A DNA stretch of 64,000 bases from Metabacillus crassostreae (GTDB lineage Bacteria > Bacillota > Bacilli > Bacillales > Bacillaceae), in the NCBI RefSeq assembly GCF_016908395.1, contig NZ_JAFBDU010000001.1:496001-560000 (forward strand), read 5' to 3'. The translations under genes were made by a program, and so were the position numbers. Positions 24,517 to 33,193 of this stretch are shown in pieces (position 1 is the stretch's first letter; each line of letters opens with the position of its first letter). A model generated the notes under the pieces. That model saw nothing but the letters and a program-made list of their open reading frames with translations. It made no database searches and had not been told where the DNA came from.

Positions 24517-24547
24517 AAGTGTTAAAACACGTCTAGAGGGTAAAACC
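24517..24547 (+). repeat. R2 repeat, copy 3
   Basis: AAGTGTTAAAACACGTCTAG then AGGGTAAAACC, a diverged copy of 1371 and 7490. Confidence 0.55.
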
Positions 24548-24730
24548 TAAGGCTAAACATATCTCTCTTCCGCATTCTGGTCGGTTTGTGGAGTAACTCT
24601 AATATTGCGTATTAGTAAAAGATTGCGACACAAATTGTAGATGTGCTACATGCCAAAAGATGTATACAAAGGAAAAATGTAGTGATACAATTTACTTATT
24701 ATAGAAATAGTAAAAAAGTAGGGGGATTGT

Positions 24731-25333
24731 ATGAAAAGTTATATCACGAAGTCATTGTTTTTAACTGGTTTTATCTTGCTGTTTTCTTTTAACTCTGTTT
24801 CCGCATCTACAGATATTGAAGGATCGTATGCTAAAGATGCAATATTGGAATTAGTTGAAAAGGGTATTATTACAGGGGATGCAAATGGAGATTTTAATCT
24901 AACAGGTAAGATAACGAGACAAGACTTTGCTATTATCCTAGCAAAATCACTTGAATTAGACACTTCAAGTTCGTCAGTTACTGCTACGTTTTCAGATGTA
25001 CCAGTTAACCACTATTCTTTTGCAAATGTAGAGGCTGCTGTTAAAGCTGGCTTGATAAGTGGAACTGCGGAAGGTAATTTTGGAATTAACGCAAATCTAA
25101 CTCGTAAAGACATGGCAACTATTTTTGTACAAGCACTAGGAGCTGACGCGGTTGGTTATGGAGACAAGTTAACATCTGCTGATCAAGATAGAATTTTAGA
25201 GTGGAAAAGAGACTCAGAGGCTTATGCTGTTGACCTAGGATTAATGGTTGGTGAGTCGTCTAACAGTTTTAATCCTGAAAGAGAACAAGTTGCTTTAGTT
25301 GCCAATAAGTATTTAGTAAAAAAGAGTCAGTAG
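24731..25333 (+). CDS. Secreted S-layer-homology (SLH) domain protein
   Basis: A 200-aa protein: signal peptide (residues 1-26, ending VSAST), then three SLH repeats (YAKDAILELVEKGIITGDAN with ITRQDFAIIL; FANVEAAVKAGLISGTAEG with LTRKDMATIF; YAVDLGLMVGESSNSFNPER). SLH modules bind pyruvylated secondary cell wall polymer. No further catalytic domain, so it is a bare cell-wall anchor. GGGGGATT precedes the ATG; terminator at 25368. Flanked by the R2 and R4 repeats rather than main repeats. Confidence 0.9.
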   Translation: MKSYITKSLFLTGFILLFSFNSVSASTDIEGSYAKDAILELVEKGIITGDANGDFNLTGKITRQDFAIILAKSLELDTSSSSVTATFSDVPVNHYSFANVEAAVKAGLISGTAEGNFGINANLTRKDMATIFVQALGADAVGYGDKLTSADQDRILEWKRDSEAYAVDLGLMVGESSNSFNPEREQVALVANKYLVKKSQ

Positions 25334-25367
25334 GTATTCTTCAAAGTATACTTAATTCAAGAAATTG

Positions 25368-25399
25368 AAAAAAGCCCTTCCGTAATTGGAGGGGCTTTT
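25368..25399 (+). terminator. Terminator of the SLH gene
   Basis: AAAAGCCCTTCC and GGAGGGGCTTTT around GTAATT. Confidence 0.85.
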
Positions 25400-25462
25400 A
25401 AATGGGATAATTCATAATGTTTGATTAGTGTGGACTTAAACGATTTATTTATTCACATATAA

Positions 25463-25690
25463 AAGAAATCTCTTCTATCCACTTCATAAGCAAAACTTTT
25501 CAAAGCTCTACTAATTTTAGTCCATGTTTCAATCCTCGACTATACTCTGGATCACTACACATTGTTTGATACAGTTGTGCCTTCCTACATTAGCTTTCTT
25601 CGCAATTTCATTTTGAGTCAAACCCTTCTTATCAATCCATTTTCCAAACTTACTGCATTTTTAGCCTAATCTGAACATACTTCAACTCCT
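25463..25690 (-). pseudogene. XRE-type HTH gene relic
   Basis: Minus-strand frames read KFGKWIDKKGLTQNEIAKKA, then in another frame MCSDPEYS and in a third ETWTKISRALKSFAYEVD, the parts of a small XRE/Cro-type repressor in order. At least two frameshifts. No intact product. The rest of 25403-26100 shows no gene. Confidence 0.6.
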
Positions 25691-25895
25691 AGACAAGTAG
25701 TTTTGCAAGCGGTGTAGTAATAACACATATATATGCTCTCTTTTACTATTAAAAACTATTTCTGGTTAAGTGGAAACTATAGGGGATTTTTATTTATTCA
25801 AAAAATTAAACGCAAGTGTTGAAGATCTAATCATAATATTTCTAATTATACTATGTTAGATGCTTTTCCATTGGATATAATAACAGTTAGGAATA

Positions 25896-25945
25896 GAGGG
25901 AGGAAACTCACTCTCATTCTTAAAGTCTCAACTTCGTGTAAAATA
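25896..25945 (+). repeat. R4 repeat, copy 2
   Basis: GGGAGGAAACTCACTCTC then ATTCTTAAAGTCTCAACTTCG, parallel to 7347-7394. Confidence 0.45.
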
Positions 25946-26101
25946 TCTATATCGTGAATAGAAAATGAGATGTACAGTCTAGGCAAGGGAAAGTATCATT
26001 AAAATAAGGTATTATTTGGGATTTATGGTGTTTCTTTATAAGATAAGACTTATTCATTTATCAGGTGCTTTTCCAAAATACATACGAAATCTGGTGATAC
26101 T

Positions 26102-26263
26102 ATGGTAGGCTCATTTTTTATTTATTTTGTATTGTTTTTTGTTATTGCAAGATTTCTTAGTTTTATAGGTAGTTTCGAAAAGATGCCAACAGTAAGAACT
26201 ACACCAAAGAGGGATGCAATAGTAGCAGCTCTTATGGCTTTATTATTTGTAGCAATAATATAA
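26102..26263 (+). CDS. Small membrane protein, 53 aa
   Basis: Two helices (FFIYFVLFFVIARFLSFIG and IVAALMALLFVAII) around a basic loop. The RBS is weak (CTGGTG). A decayed class A repeat follows the stop directly, matching the cassette layout. Unrecognised; the weak RBS keeps confidence moderate. Confidence 0.5.
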   Translation: MVGSFFIYFVLFFVIARFLSFIGSFEKMPTVRTTPKRDAIVAALMALLFVAII

Positions 26264-26315
26264 ACACTCTTCAAGTAATCACTTTTTCACTAACAAAAAT
26301 TTAACATAATAGCTG
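26264..26315 (+). repeat. Main repeat, class A, degenerate
   Basis: CACTCTTCAAGTAATCAC, TTTTT, CACTAACAAAAATTTAACATAATAG. GCAG lost. Confidence 0.55.
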
Positions 26316-26476
26316 AGTTCAAAAAGTGACGGAAATTTCAACTATAGAAATAGGTTTTTCATAGAATATAGAAAGTGAGGTTCATACATTCTTTAGTTTT
26401 TTCTTTTAAAACTCTTTTAAGGTATCAGACTGTGTTAAAAGAATTTTGCATTTTCATTGGACAGGAGGAAGAGTCT

Positions 26477-26992
26477 ATGTTTTACGATTTACAAGGTGAT
26501 ACTGATATGACACCAATAGTTGGAATGTTATTTTCAGCTGTAAAAGAAAATAGTCTAAGGCTACAAGATATAACGAATGACATGTCACAAGATGAAGTAG
26601 ATTACAAAGGACCAAATAATAAATTTAACAGTACAGCTCAGTTGATAAATCATATCATGTTTGTTGACCTTAATTGGATTTATAGAATAAATGGAAAACC
26701 ACTTCCTGCTTCGCTAAATAAACAATTTGGTCCAATGATAGATGAAAATAATAGGTTACCGATGATCAAAGGAAAATCTATGGAAACACTTATGGATGAC
26801 TATAAAGAAGTATTAAAAATGTTGAAAGATACATGTACAATATTAAATGATGACGATTTAGCTTTAGTCGTCACTTTTGGTCATGGTAATGAAAAGAAAG
26901 CAACTATTCGGTGGGGGCTATGGCATATGGCTGATCATAATCGCTATCATCAAGCTCATATCAATCAGCTAAGAAAATGGTATAAAGAATAA
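26477..26992 (+). CDS. DinB-family protein
   Basis: A 171-aa DinB/YfiT-fold four-helix protein: first His in AQLINHIMFVDLNW, the terminal WGLWHMADHNRYHQAHINQL carrying the His pair of the metal site. Family members are metal-binding, often thiol-transferase or damage-inducible proteins of unclear role. I use the ATG at 26477 with AGGAGGAAGA upstream rather than an earlier GTG at 26375 that would add an unrelated 34-residue stretch. Monocistronic. Confidence 0.88.
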   Translation: MFYDLQGDTDMTPIVGMLFSAVKENSLRLQDITNDMSQDEVDYKGPNNKFNSTAQLINHIMFVDLNWIYRINGKPLPASLNKQFGPMIDENNRLPMIKGKSMETLMDDYKEVLKMLKDTCTILNDDDLALVVTFGHGNEKKATIRWGLWHMADHNRYHQAHINQLRKWYKE

Positions 26993-27229
26993 GCTTATTT
27001 TCACTTTGTTTGATCTTCAAAAAATAAAGCGCATATTTCAATTTAAGAATTAATTAGAAAATTTAGAAGAATATTAAAATAACCAGCAGAACTGTTGAAG
27101 AAGAAAGTCATATCGGTGTAAAAAACGAGTCAATGACAGATGAAATTGTACTAATAACATTTGATAAAGTCTATCCTTGAGTTATAGCTATACATAACGA
27201 TTGCGGTGAATAGAAAGAGGAGGTACACA

Positions 27230-27514
27230 ATGGAATACACTCTTATAATTGTTTGTTTTGTGTTAGTATTTTTAGTAATTTCTTTGTTCGGGAGATTGGA
27301 TAAGTTAGACGGTCGTGTAAAGGTGTTGCAATATAACTTAGAACAAATATCTAAACATTTGGAACTACCTGAAAACCCGATAAATGATGAGTTACGTAAA
27401 CTTATTAAGGAGGGTAAAGATATAAAAGCTGTTAAGAAAGCAAGAGAAACTTTAGGTCTCTCTTTGTTAGAAGGAAAAGAATATATTGATAAGTTAAAAA
27501 TTGATGATAAATAA
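27230..27514 (+). CDS. Membrane-anchored protein with L7/L12 C-terminal-like motif
   Basis: A 94-aa protein: membrane helix at 3-22, a coiled-coil-like stretch (LDKLDGRVKVLQYNLEQISKHL), then LRKLIKEGKDIKAVKKARETLGLSLLEGKEYIDKL, which resembles the C-terminal domain of ribosomal protein bL12 (helix-turn with KxVKxxTGLGLKEAK). Such small membrane proteins are known in Bacillus without defined function. GAGGAGGT precedes the ATG; the upstream in-frame GTG is unlikely. Confidence 0.7.
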   Translation: MEYTLIIVCFVLVFLVISLFGRLDKLDGRVKVLQYNLEQISKHLELPENPINDELRKLIKEGKDIKAVKKARETLGLSLLEGKEYIDKLKIDDK

Positions 27515-27561
27515 CTCATAAAGCCGAGTCAATTAGAACAAGAAACCATCTTAAAATTAAA

Positions 27562-27676
27562 ATTGTGAAATGATGTATTAAGGTAAAGCGTGCACTCCTT
27601 CAAACAGGGGGTGCATTTTTCTATGTCAACAAAAAGGAAATTAATGTTAAACTAAAGAAGCAACTTACTTTAATAC
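27562..27676 (+). repeat. Main repeat, class B
   Basis: TTGTGAAATGATGTATTAAG, stem GCACTCC (27592-27598)/GGGGTGC (27608-27614), TTTTT, spacer ctatgtcaacaaaaagg, AACTAAAGAAGCAACTTACTT. Confidence 0.8.
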
Positions 27677-27692
27677 GAAAAGAGATTGGGAT

Positions 27693-27953
27693 ATGTTCAA
27701 AAAAATAATGAGACATACTTGGAATACTCTTTCAGGGGTATTTGTATTGTTATTTTCAATTTGGCTGAGTGGTCCAGGAATAGGTGAAACAAACACACCA
27801 ACTTACAGATGGTACTTTATGTTGTTATTCGTGTTGTGGGCAGTCGGGTTTCTATTACAGTTTAAAGAACGAACCAAGTTTATCGGAGTTTTTCTAACGC
27901 TTATTCCATTCGTACTTTATTTGGTGTTTTATGTAAGAGCAGTAATTCTCTAA
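27693..27953 (+). CDS. Three-helix membrane protein, 86 aa
   Basis: Helices at about 12-28, 42-56 and 63-84; a polar loop (GIGETNTPTYRW) between the first two. GATTGGGAT precedes the ATG, a weak RBS. Sole gene after the class B repeat. Unrecognised. Confidence 0.65.
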   Translation: MFKKIMRHTWNTLSGVFVLLFSIWLSGPGIGETNTPTYRWYFMLLFVLWAVGFLLQFKERTKFIGVFLTLIPFVLYLVFYVRAVIL

Positions 27954-28110
27954 TGTGAACTTATACTTTCAAAAAGAACGTTCTAGGATAGCTCATATGC
28001 CCTTATACTATCTCAGGAACGCTTAGTCCAATATATTCAAGCTGCTTCACTTGAAGTGGAAGTGGATACCAATAATTCTATTAATAACTCAATAATTAAG
28101 TTAAGGTTTT

Positions 28111-28153
28111 AAATCTAGAATGATATTGCTTTTTCAATATCATTCTAGATTTT
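28111..28153. terminator. Long bidirectional terminator
   Basis: TCTAGAATGATATTG and CAATATCATTCTAGA, a 15-bp perfect stem, A tract on the left and TTTTT on the right; it ends ridA on the minus strand. Confidence 0.88.
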
Positions 28154-28189
28154 TGTGAAGATATTACAATGATTATTTCGTTTCGAATA

Positions 28190-28582
28190 TTAATTTATTT
28201 TATCAGTATGTGCGATGGCTGAGATTTCAATCAGTTGCTCTGTAAATGCCAGATAAGTCACTCCGATGAGGCTGCCCGCTGGCCGATGTTGTTCAAGGTA
28301 TTCCTTGAACAAGTCGACGACTGGCTCAGAGTGTTCTTTCGGATTTGTTAGATAGATTTCCACATAAGCTAGGTTGGACTTCGTAACTCCTAACTCTTTT
28401 AGTACATGATCAAGATTTTCAAGTGTTTGCCGGGTTTGAGATTCAATATCGTTCTCGCCAACGAACACTCCTTCTGTATTGTGTGAAAATTGACCTGAAA
28501 CGTAAATAGTACCGTTGACATTGTATCCTTGGGTAATACCGTGATCCCAAAGATTGTGATTGTAGGTTTTTACATTACGCAT
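28190..28582 (-). CDS. RidA-family protein
   Basis: A 130-aa member of the RidA/YjgF/UK114 superfamily: IYVSGQFSHNTEG, QTRQTLENLDHVLKELG and AYVEIYLTNP are the usual blocks. Near the end it has RPAGSLIGVTYLA where enamine deaminases have a conserved RPARTxVGV-type stretch, so it belongs to a divergent subgroup and the deaminase role is uncertain. AAAGGAG precedes the ATG. Divergent from the HxlR gene at 28688, a likely regulator-target pair. Confidence 0.88.
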   Translation of the reverse strand: MRNVKTYNHNLWDHGITQGYNVNGTIYVSGQFSHNTEGVFVGENDIESQTRQTLENLDHVLKELGVTKSNLAYVEIYLTNPKEHSEPVVDLFKEYLEQHRPAGSLIGVTYLAFTEQLIEISAIAHTDKIN

Positions 28583-28687
28583 TTTTTTCTCTCCTTTATT
28601 TTAAAGTAAGCTAAGTATAGAATGACTACAAAGAAAAAAATAGTACGCACTTTTTTCATAGTTACTACCAGAAAGGATAGTGTAAAT

Positions 28688-29029
28688 ATGAGTATGAATG
28701 ACTATAAAGAAGAGGGTAATGTTCAAGAAACATCATTTGGTTATACCTTGTCAGTGATTGGTGGTAAATGGAAGATGCTTATAATTTACCTTTTAGCAGA
28801 AAACCAACCTGTTCGTTTTAATGAAATGAAAAGAAGAATTGGAGCTATTACCTTTAAAACATTAAGTTCTCAACTTAAAGAATTGGAAGCAGATGGGATC
28901 GTTCAACGGAAAGAGTATCCTCAAATTCCACCAAAAGTGGAGTACAGCCTTACAGAAAAAGCAGAAACTCTATTACCAGTTTTAGAACAGTTATGTGAAT
29001 GGGGAGAAAATAACCGCAATAGTTTGTGA
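28688..29029 (+). CDS. HxlR-family transcriptional regulator (113 aa)
   Basis: Winged-helix HxlR protein: SVIGGKWKMLIIYLLAENQPVRFNEMKRRI, recognition helix FKTLSSQLKELEADGIV and wing YPQIPPKVEYSLT. No N-terminal cysteine, unlike the HxlR at 15510. ATG at 28688 with AAAGGATAG is preferred over an upstream ATG at 28622 that would overlap the divergent promoter. Probably controls ridA and itself. A class A repeat follows its stop. Confidence 0.88.
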   Translation: MSMNDYKEEGNVQETSFGYTLSVIGGKWKMLIIYLLAENQPVRFNEMKRRIGAITFKTLSSQLKELEADGIVQRKEYPQIPPKVEYSLTEKAETLLPVLEQLCEWGENNRNSL

Positions 29030-29037
29030 AATAGACT

Positions 29038-29113
29038 AATCAAACTACCGAGAGCGAGTGTTTAATAAAAACAGGAGCTTTTTCCCTACCGGAGCAGGTT
29101 AGTGCAATATAAG
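29038..29113 (+). repeat. Main repeat, class A variant
   Basis: AATCAAACTACCGAGAGCGA, weak stem, CTTTTTC, CCTACCGGAGCAGGTTAG, TGCAATATAAG. Confidence 0.75.
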
Positions 29114-29158
29114 TTTAGATTTAATTGCTAATAATTGGTGATCAAGGTGGGGGTTTGC

Positions 29159-29521
29159 TTGAAATATTTAGCTATATTTATAATTATTTCTTTTACAGTA
29201 TTATTTGCTTAAGATTACTTTTCAAGTATTACACAAGTAGTGGAAGTACCAAAATCAATTTTTGTTTTTCTAGTGGTTGGATTGTTTCTAATTAGTATTA
29301 ATAGAAAAAGAAACTATGATAAAAACGCTATTTTAAAATGGCAAGTATTTATAACTTCATATATTCTACTTTTAAGGGGAGTATTTACAGTGTTAGGTGG
29401 AGAATCGGCTTCTGGTATATCATTTAGTAATAGAGTTATATGGTTTTTGTTACTTATTTCTCTCTTTGAAATTTTTTCTCAATGGAAGAAGCTAAAAAGT
29501 TCACAATCTATTTCCAGTTAA
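29159..29521 (+). pseudogene. Membrane protein split by one TAA codon
   Basis: A single frame from TTG 29159 (GGTGGGGG upstream) to 29521 would give a 120-aa protein with about four helices, interrupted by TAA at 29210 after 17 codons. The part after the stop (from GTG 29240) lacks an RBS. Either a fresh nonsense mutation or a truncated form. No family recognised. Confidence 0.65.
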
Positions 29522-29790
29522 AAGGAACTGATACTTATTTTAAGTAAATGGTACTAGAATGAACGAACAGAAGAAGTTTTTCTGATCGCAGCGGTAAAGG
29601 TTCCAAACATAATAGAAATTCCTAACAAGTAAAAAAGGTTTGAAAAAGAGCCCATACATCTTATTGATATTATAAAAAAACGAACTGAATAAAATGTGGT
29701 CTAAGTTAGGGTTAAGTGCTTCAAAGAAGGTTGCTTTTTGAGATCACAACTAACTTTGTTGAAATATTTTGAGGAGGCGGGATTGTTAAA
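29522..29790 (+). other. Gap with short relics and a partial repeat
   Basis: Short open pieces (RTEEVFLIAAVKVPNIIEIP; FEKEPIHLIDIIKKRTE) look like tail fragments of lost genes. TTAAGTGCTTCAAAGAAGG with TTGCTTTTT at about 29710-29738 resembles a decayed repeat stem. Confidence 0.4.
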
Positions 29791-30006
29791 ATGAGTTTAC
29801 AAAATCAACTCATTATCGAATGGACTATTATTATACATTATGATGACGTTTCCTTTGCAGAGAGACTAGAACACTTAATAAAAGCACAGACAGAACAACT
29901 CAAAGAAGGAGAAGCACTCGAAATTCATCAAATCGTCTATGTTGGTGAAATCAAGGAAAAAGAAAAAACATATTTAATTATTTTAAATATCGTCCCAGAG
30001 AAATAA
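29791..30006 (+). CDS. Unrecognised 71-aa soluble protein
   Basis: Strand-helix-strand look: LIIEWTIIIHYDDVSFAERL, LIKAQTEQLKEGEALEI, QIVYVGEIKEKEKTYLIILNI. GAGGAGGCGGG precedes the ATG at a longish distance. Single gene between a degenerate repeat and the next. No function offered. Confidence 0.6.
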   Translation: MSLQNQLIIEWTIIIHYDDVSFAERLEHLIKAQTEQLKEGEALEIHQIVYVGEIKEKEKTYLIILNIVPEK

Positions 30007-30039
30007 ATTAAAGGGTTTGTGTTACTACGATAGTAATGT

Positions 30040-30076
30040 TCCTTCTTCCACGAAAGTAGCAGGTTAGCACAAGAAG
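30040..30076 (+). repeat. Main repeat, degenerate right part
   Basis: TTCTTCCACGAAAGTAGCAG-GTTAGCACAAGAAG. Confidence 0.5.
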
Positions 30077-30122
30077 TACTTTAATTCTTTCCGTATTTTA
30101 ATATTGTTTTATATTGGGGGAA

Positions 30123-30611
30123 ATGGAACTTTTGAGGAACACATTCAAATCAAGTATTTTATTTTTATTATTAGGAGCATTATTCTTAGCTGGTTGTAAC
30201 GGGAATGAACATAACTTACAAGATGGGGATAAACATATAACCGAAGAAATGGATAACGTCATTTCTGATTACATTATTCAAAAATACTCAAGCTCATATT
30301 ATGATACAGAAAAGCAATTTGAAGTCCACGAAGTATATGGCACGAATGAGTCAGATGGGGTCATAAGCGTCTATATGTGGTTTTATTATGCTGGTTTTAA
30401 TAAATCTACTGGAATAGAAGAACAATCTGGGCATTCATTACCTGCCGTAATTCGATTAATTAAAAAAGAAGAAAATTATTCTGTTATTGAATACATCGAA
30501 CCACAAGACGGTAGTTTCTATCAGTCCTCTCTTAAAAAAATGCTTCCTAGAAAATACTTAAAATTTGCTCAACAAGATAGTGGTAATATAGATGATGATT
30601 TACTAAGGTAG
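30123..30611 (+). CDS. Lipoprotein, probably shortened at the C-terminus
   Basis: Type II signal peptide with lipobox LFLAGC (Cys at about residue 25), then an acidic extracellular domain of about 135 aa (YDTEKQFEVHEVYG, VYMWFYYAGFN, AVIRLIKKEENYSVIEY). The TAG at 30609 is followed in the same frame by MDKKVKQWLEKDD and TAA at 30651, which reads like the natural C-terminus, so a nonsense mutation probably removed 14 residues. Start is ATG 30123 or, with better RBS spacing, TTG 30132. Function unknown. Confidence 0.7.
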   Translation: MELLRNTFKSSILFLLLGALFLAGCNGNEHNLQDGDKHITEEMDNVISDYIIQKYSSSYYDTEKQFEVHEVYGTNESDGVISVYMWFYYAGFNKSTGIEEQSGHSLPAVIRLIKKEENYSVIEYIEPQDGSFYQSSLKKMLPRKYLKFAQQDSGNIDDDLLR

Positions 30612-30698
30612 ATGGATAAAAAAGTAAAACAATGGTTAGAGAAAGATGACTAATTATTAGTTAAATTTGATTCTCTGTTATTCAAGTAAATCTATAAA

Positions 30699-30758
30699 AA
30701 GGTGTTCAGTAAGAACAGTCGCTTTTTGACTAACGGAGCAGTTTACTTTAACAATAAG
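30699..30758 (+). repeat. Main repeat, class A, short left end
   Basis: AAGGTGTTCAGTAAGAACAG, TCGCTTTTT, GACTAACGGAGCAG, TTTACTTTAACAATAAG. The left arm is missing. Confidence 0.8.
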
Positions 30759-30799
30759 TGAAATATAAATAGCAAAATTGGTTAAAGGGAGGTTGCGAT

Positions 30800-31051
30800 A
30801 TGGAACTACGTTTGCCTAATACTATAAAAAGCTTTTTCTGGTTTCTTTTTCCTTTCATAATGGTGTTAATCAGTATTCAAAATATCTTTAATAATTGGGA
30901 ACTAAACTACTATAGCTTCAATGAATTTGAGGATTTAGGAAGACTTTTGTTTGTTCTTGTAATAAGTGCTTGTGAAAGTGCTTTAATAATAGTGTTTTTA
31001 TGGTGGATATTAAAATCCGTAAAGAAAGTCTCAAAAAATCTGAACAAATAA
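30800..31051 (+). CDS. Two-helix membrane protein, 83 aa
   Basis: Helices at about 11-28 (FFWFLFPFIMVLISI) and 50-72 (LLFVLVISACESALIIVFLWW), short basic C-terminus. AAGGGAGGTTG precedes the ATG. Bounded by repeats on both sides. Unrecognised. Confidence 0.7.
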   Translation: MELRLPNTIKSFFWFLFPFIMVLISIQNIFNNWELNYYSFNEFEDLGRLLFVLVISACESALIIVFLWWILKSVKKVSKNLNK

Positions 31052-31127
31052 GCTAACAGGGCTAATCTTCAAGATGGAGTTTGGCTTTTTCTTGTTGAAG
31101 TAAAGGAGCAGAATAGTTTAAACAAGG
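31052..31127 (+). repeat. Main repeat, class D
   Basis: GCTAACAGG, stem GCTAATCTTC/GGAGTTTGGC with G-U pairs, TTTTTC, TTGTTGAAGTAAAGGAGCAG, AATAGTTTAAACAAGG. Confidence 0.85.
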
Positions 31128-31142
31128 GATCAAGTGATATTT

Positions 31143-31727
31143 ATGGAAGAAGGATTTATGCGAATCGAAATGAAAATTTCAGATACAGAATATGAGGACA
31201 AAATAGATATGGCGTAACTTTGGTGAATACATTTCACTGGATGCGAAAAAAGCAGTAAACTCTGCAAAGTAAAATATTGCAAAAGTCAGGCAGATAATAC
31301 TTACTTTGATGGTCGAGTAACCTTTTGGGTAGATGGCGATCTATTTTTTGAGGATAAAACAACCGATTTGTCAGGATTATGGCTTAATTTCATATCTTTC
31401 AAAGAGAATATGAATGACAAAGGTATGGTAGAGGTTTGCTTTCTTGACAGTGTACGAACTCTTTTTATTATAGGCACACCAGTTGGTTATCAACATAAAT
31501 AACAATATGCACATTATACGTTTAATGACAGAGATGAATTGATTCATAGTGACCCTTTCACAATAGAAAGTAAGGTAATTGAAAGGGAGAAATTTGAGCA
31601 AGCTATTCGAAAAGGATTTAAAAAGTACCAAAATTTTGTAGTGGAAAATGAATTACCAATTTCAAGTTATCAATTAGAACAGATAATAAAGCAAAAAATA
31701 TTAAGAATAGATGTTCCTTTCAAGTAA
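31143..31727 (+). pseudogene. Unrecognised protein gene with several stops
   Basis: Remains of a protein of about 195 aa: MEEGFMRIEMKISDTEYEDK from 31143, then TAA; after a frame change FTGCEKSSKLC...TYFDGRVTFWVDGDLFFEDK and SGLWLNFISFKENMNDKG; a TAA at about 31501; then YTFNDRDELIHSDPFTIESK to 31727. At least one indel and two stops. The last piece alone (62 aa) is probably not expressed. Family not recognised. Confidence 0.7.
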
Positions 31728-31786
31728 TGGGGAAGGAGTTTAAATAGGAAGTTGCTACTGCAGCTTTTTCTTATGTAAAAGTAAGA

Positions 31787-31890
31787 TTATGAAGAATTGT
31801 ACTTAAACTAAAGGAATGCGTTGACCTTAAAAGGGATTGACGCTATTTTTGTGGGACTTATTCAACTATAGGACAGGATACTTCTATAAA
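31787..31890 (+). repeat. Main repeat, class B variant
   Basis: TTATGAAGAATTGTACTTAA, ACTAAAGGAATGCG stem with GACGC and ATTTTT, then TTCAACTATAGGACAGGATA. The second arm is TTCAACTATAGG as in the duplicated cassette. Confidence 0.75.
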
Positions 31891-31938
31891 GAAATTGAAT
31901 TACTTAACTGCAATTATTCTTTAAAAAGGAAGATATTT

Positions 31939-32202
31939 ATGAATTCACTTAAACTGAAAGAATGTTATGGAGTTGCTTCTTTAGCTTATTTTATTATGGC
32001 AGCTTCGGTGCTCTGCTACGGTTCATATTTGCCTGAATTTATGAGTACCACTTACATGGTATTCTGTTTATCAGTGCTATCTCTCGTTTACGCAGGTATG
32101 GGTGAAGGAATATGTAAAACAATCACTTTCATCGGGTTTATTTCAATAGGACCTCTTTGGCTCTTAGCTTTAACTGGTCTTTTTGATTTTCTCTTTTCTT
32201 AA
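31939..32202 (+). CDS. Three-helix membrane protein, 87 aa
   Basis: Helices at about 10-28, 37-56 and 62-85, including FIGFISIGPLWLLALTGLF. ATG 31939 with AAAAGGAAG is preferred; the frame is open further upstream but that part lies inside the repeat. Unrecognised cassette-type protein. Confidence 0.68.
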   Translation: MNSLKLKECYGVASLAYFIMAASVLCYGSYLPEFMSTTYMVFCLSVLSLVYAGMGEGICKTITFIGFISIGPLWLLALTGLFDFLFS

Positions 32203-32590
32203 ATGATATTCTATCCTGTTTTACTTCTAATAGAAGTAAGGCTTTTTCTAGTCTGAAAATCATAATTGCTAGTGAGAACAGAAGCTTCTCAGACTTAAAT
32301 TTTTTAGTTTACGTTCAAATATATTTTTAAATAGCATTTAGATTAAGGATGAATTGAAATTTCCCTATATACCAACAAAGTGTTAGTTTCTTAAAGACTT
32401 TGAAATGCTTTTTTAACGATAGAAGCACTATAGTAGAAAAGGGAGCGTCATTAGACGTTCCTTTTTAAGTTTATTATACATTTACCCTTTTGTTTAATAA
32501 GCAATAATCAATTCTTTAATATTTTCAGAAATTCATTCTCATTTTGTCACCCTTCCATATGTCATATAAATCTTTCTTTCTAATTAAAAA
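32203..32590. other. Gap with terminator and a coding relic
   Basis: No gene. Around 32275-32315 a frame reads SENRSFSDLNFL, similar to a relic near 7030. A bidirectional terminator lies at 32437. Confidence 0.45.
32437..32466. terminator. Bidirectional terminator
   Basis: AAAAGGGAGCGTC and GACGTTCCTTTTT around ATTA. Confidence 0.82.
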
Positions 32591-32593
32591 AAC

Positions 32594-32620
32594 TGTAACT
32601 TTTTTGATTCTCATTCGATT
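32594..32620 (+). promoter_or_regulatory. Possible ECF-type promoter
   Basis: TGTAAC, 16 bases, then CGATT, about 35 bp before the sigma factor gene. The -35 looks like ECF promoters, the -10 less so. Would imply autoregulation. Confidence 0.35.
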
Positions 32621-32653
32621 AATAATTGAACACTTAATTAAGGGGGGGTATTG

Positions 32654-33193
32654 TTGTCAAACATAAACAACGTAGACGCATGGATTGCGGAAATATATGA
32701 ACTTTACTACACAGATGTATATAAGTTTTTAATTTGTTTTACTGGTAATAAAGATGATGCAGAAGATCTTACACAAGAAGTTTTTATCAAAGTAATAAAA
32801 TCTTACTCAAATTTTAATAAAGAAAGCAAGTTAAAAACATGGATACTTTCCATTGCTAAACATACTGCAATAGACCAAATGAGAAGAAAAAAGTTCTACT
32901 CCATTTTTAAAGAAATCTTTTTTAGTCAATTACCATCAAGTAAAAAATCACCTGATGAACAAATTCAAGGTAACGAAGATAGGAAAGAATTGTACAATGC
33001 TATTTCTCTATTAAAACCAAATTATAAGGCCGTAATAATATTAAGAGGTATTAATGAGTTTTCAATAAAAGAAACAGCTGAAATCCTTGGATGCACAGAA
33101 TCAAAAGTAAAGGTAGATTATTACAGATCATTACGTCTATTAAAAAATAAATTACATATTGATTCTGAGGAGGTATTTAATAATGCTAAATGA
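32654..33193 (+). CDS. ECF sigma factor
   Basis: A 179-aa ECF sigma factor: region 2 with YTDVYKFLICFTGNKDDAED, LTQEVFIKVIKSYSNF and KTWILSIAKHTAIDQMRRKK; region 4 with AISLLKPNYKAVIILRGINE and FSIKETAEILGCTESKVKVD. Residues 1-75 bind the -10 element and core polymerase, 110-170 the -35. TTG start with AGGGGGGG upstream. Overlaps the start of the SpoIIP-like transmembrane gene by 11 bases, the place where an anti-sigma factor is normally encoded. Confidence 0.93.
   Translation: MSNINNVDAWIAEIYELYYTDVYKFLICFTGNKDDAEDLTQEVFIKVIKSYSNFNKESKLKTWILSIAKHTAIDQMRRKKFYSIFKEIFFSQLPSSKKSPDEQIQGNEDRKELYNAISLLKPNYKAVIILRGINEFSIKETAEILGCTESKVKVDYYRSLRLLKNKLHIDSEEVFNNAK

Larger units (their letters stand above)
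24332..24730. other. Gene-free stretch with terminator, R2 and R3
   Basis: No gene. It holds a terminator at 24452, R2 at 24517, an R3-like string (AATATTGCGTATTAGTAAAAG) near 24597 and the promoter zone of the SLH gene. Confidence 0.6.
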
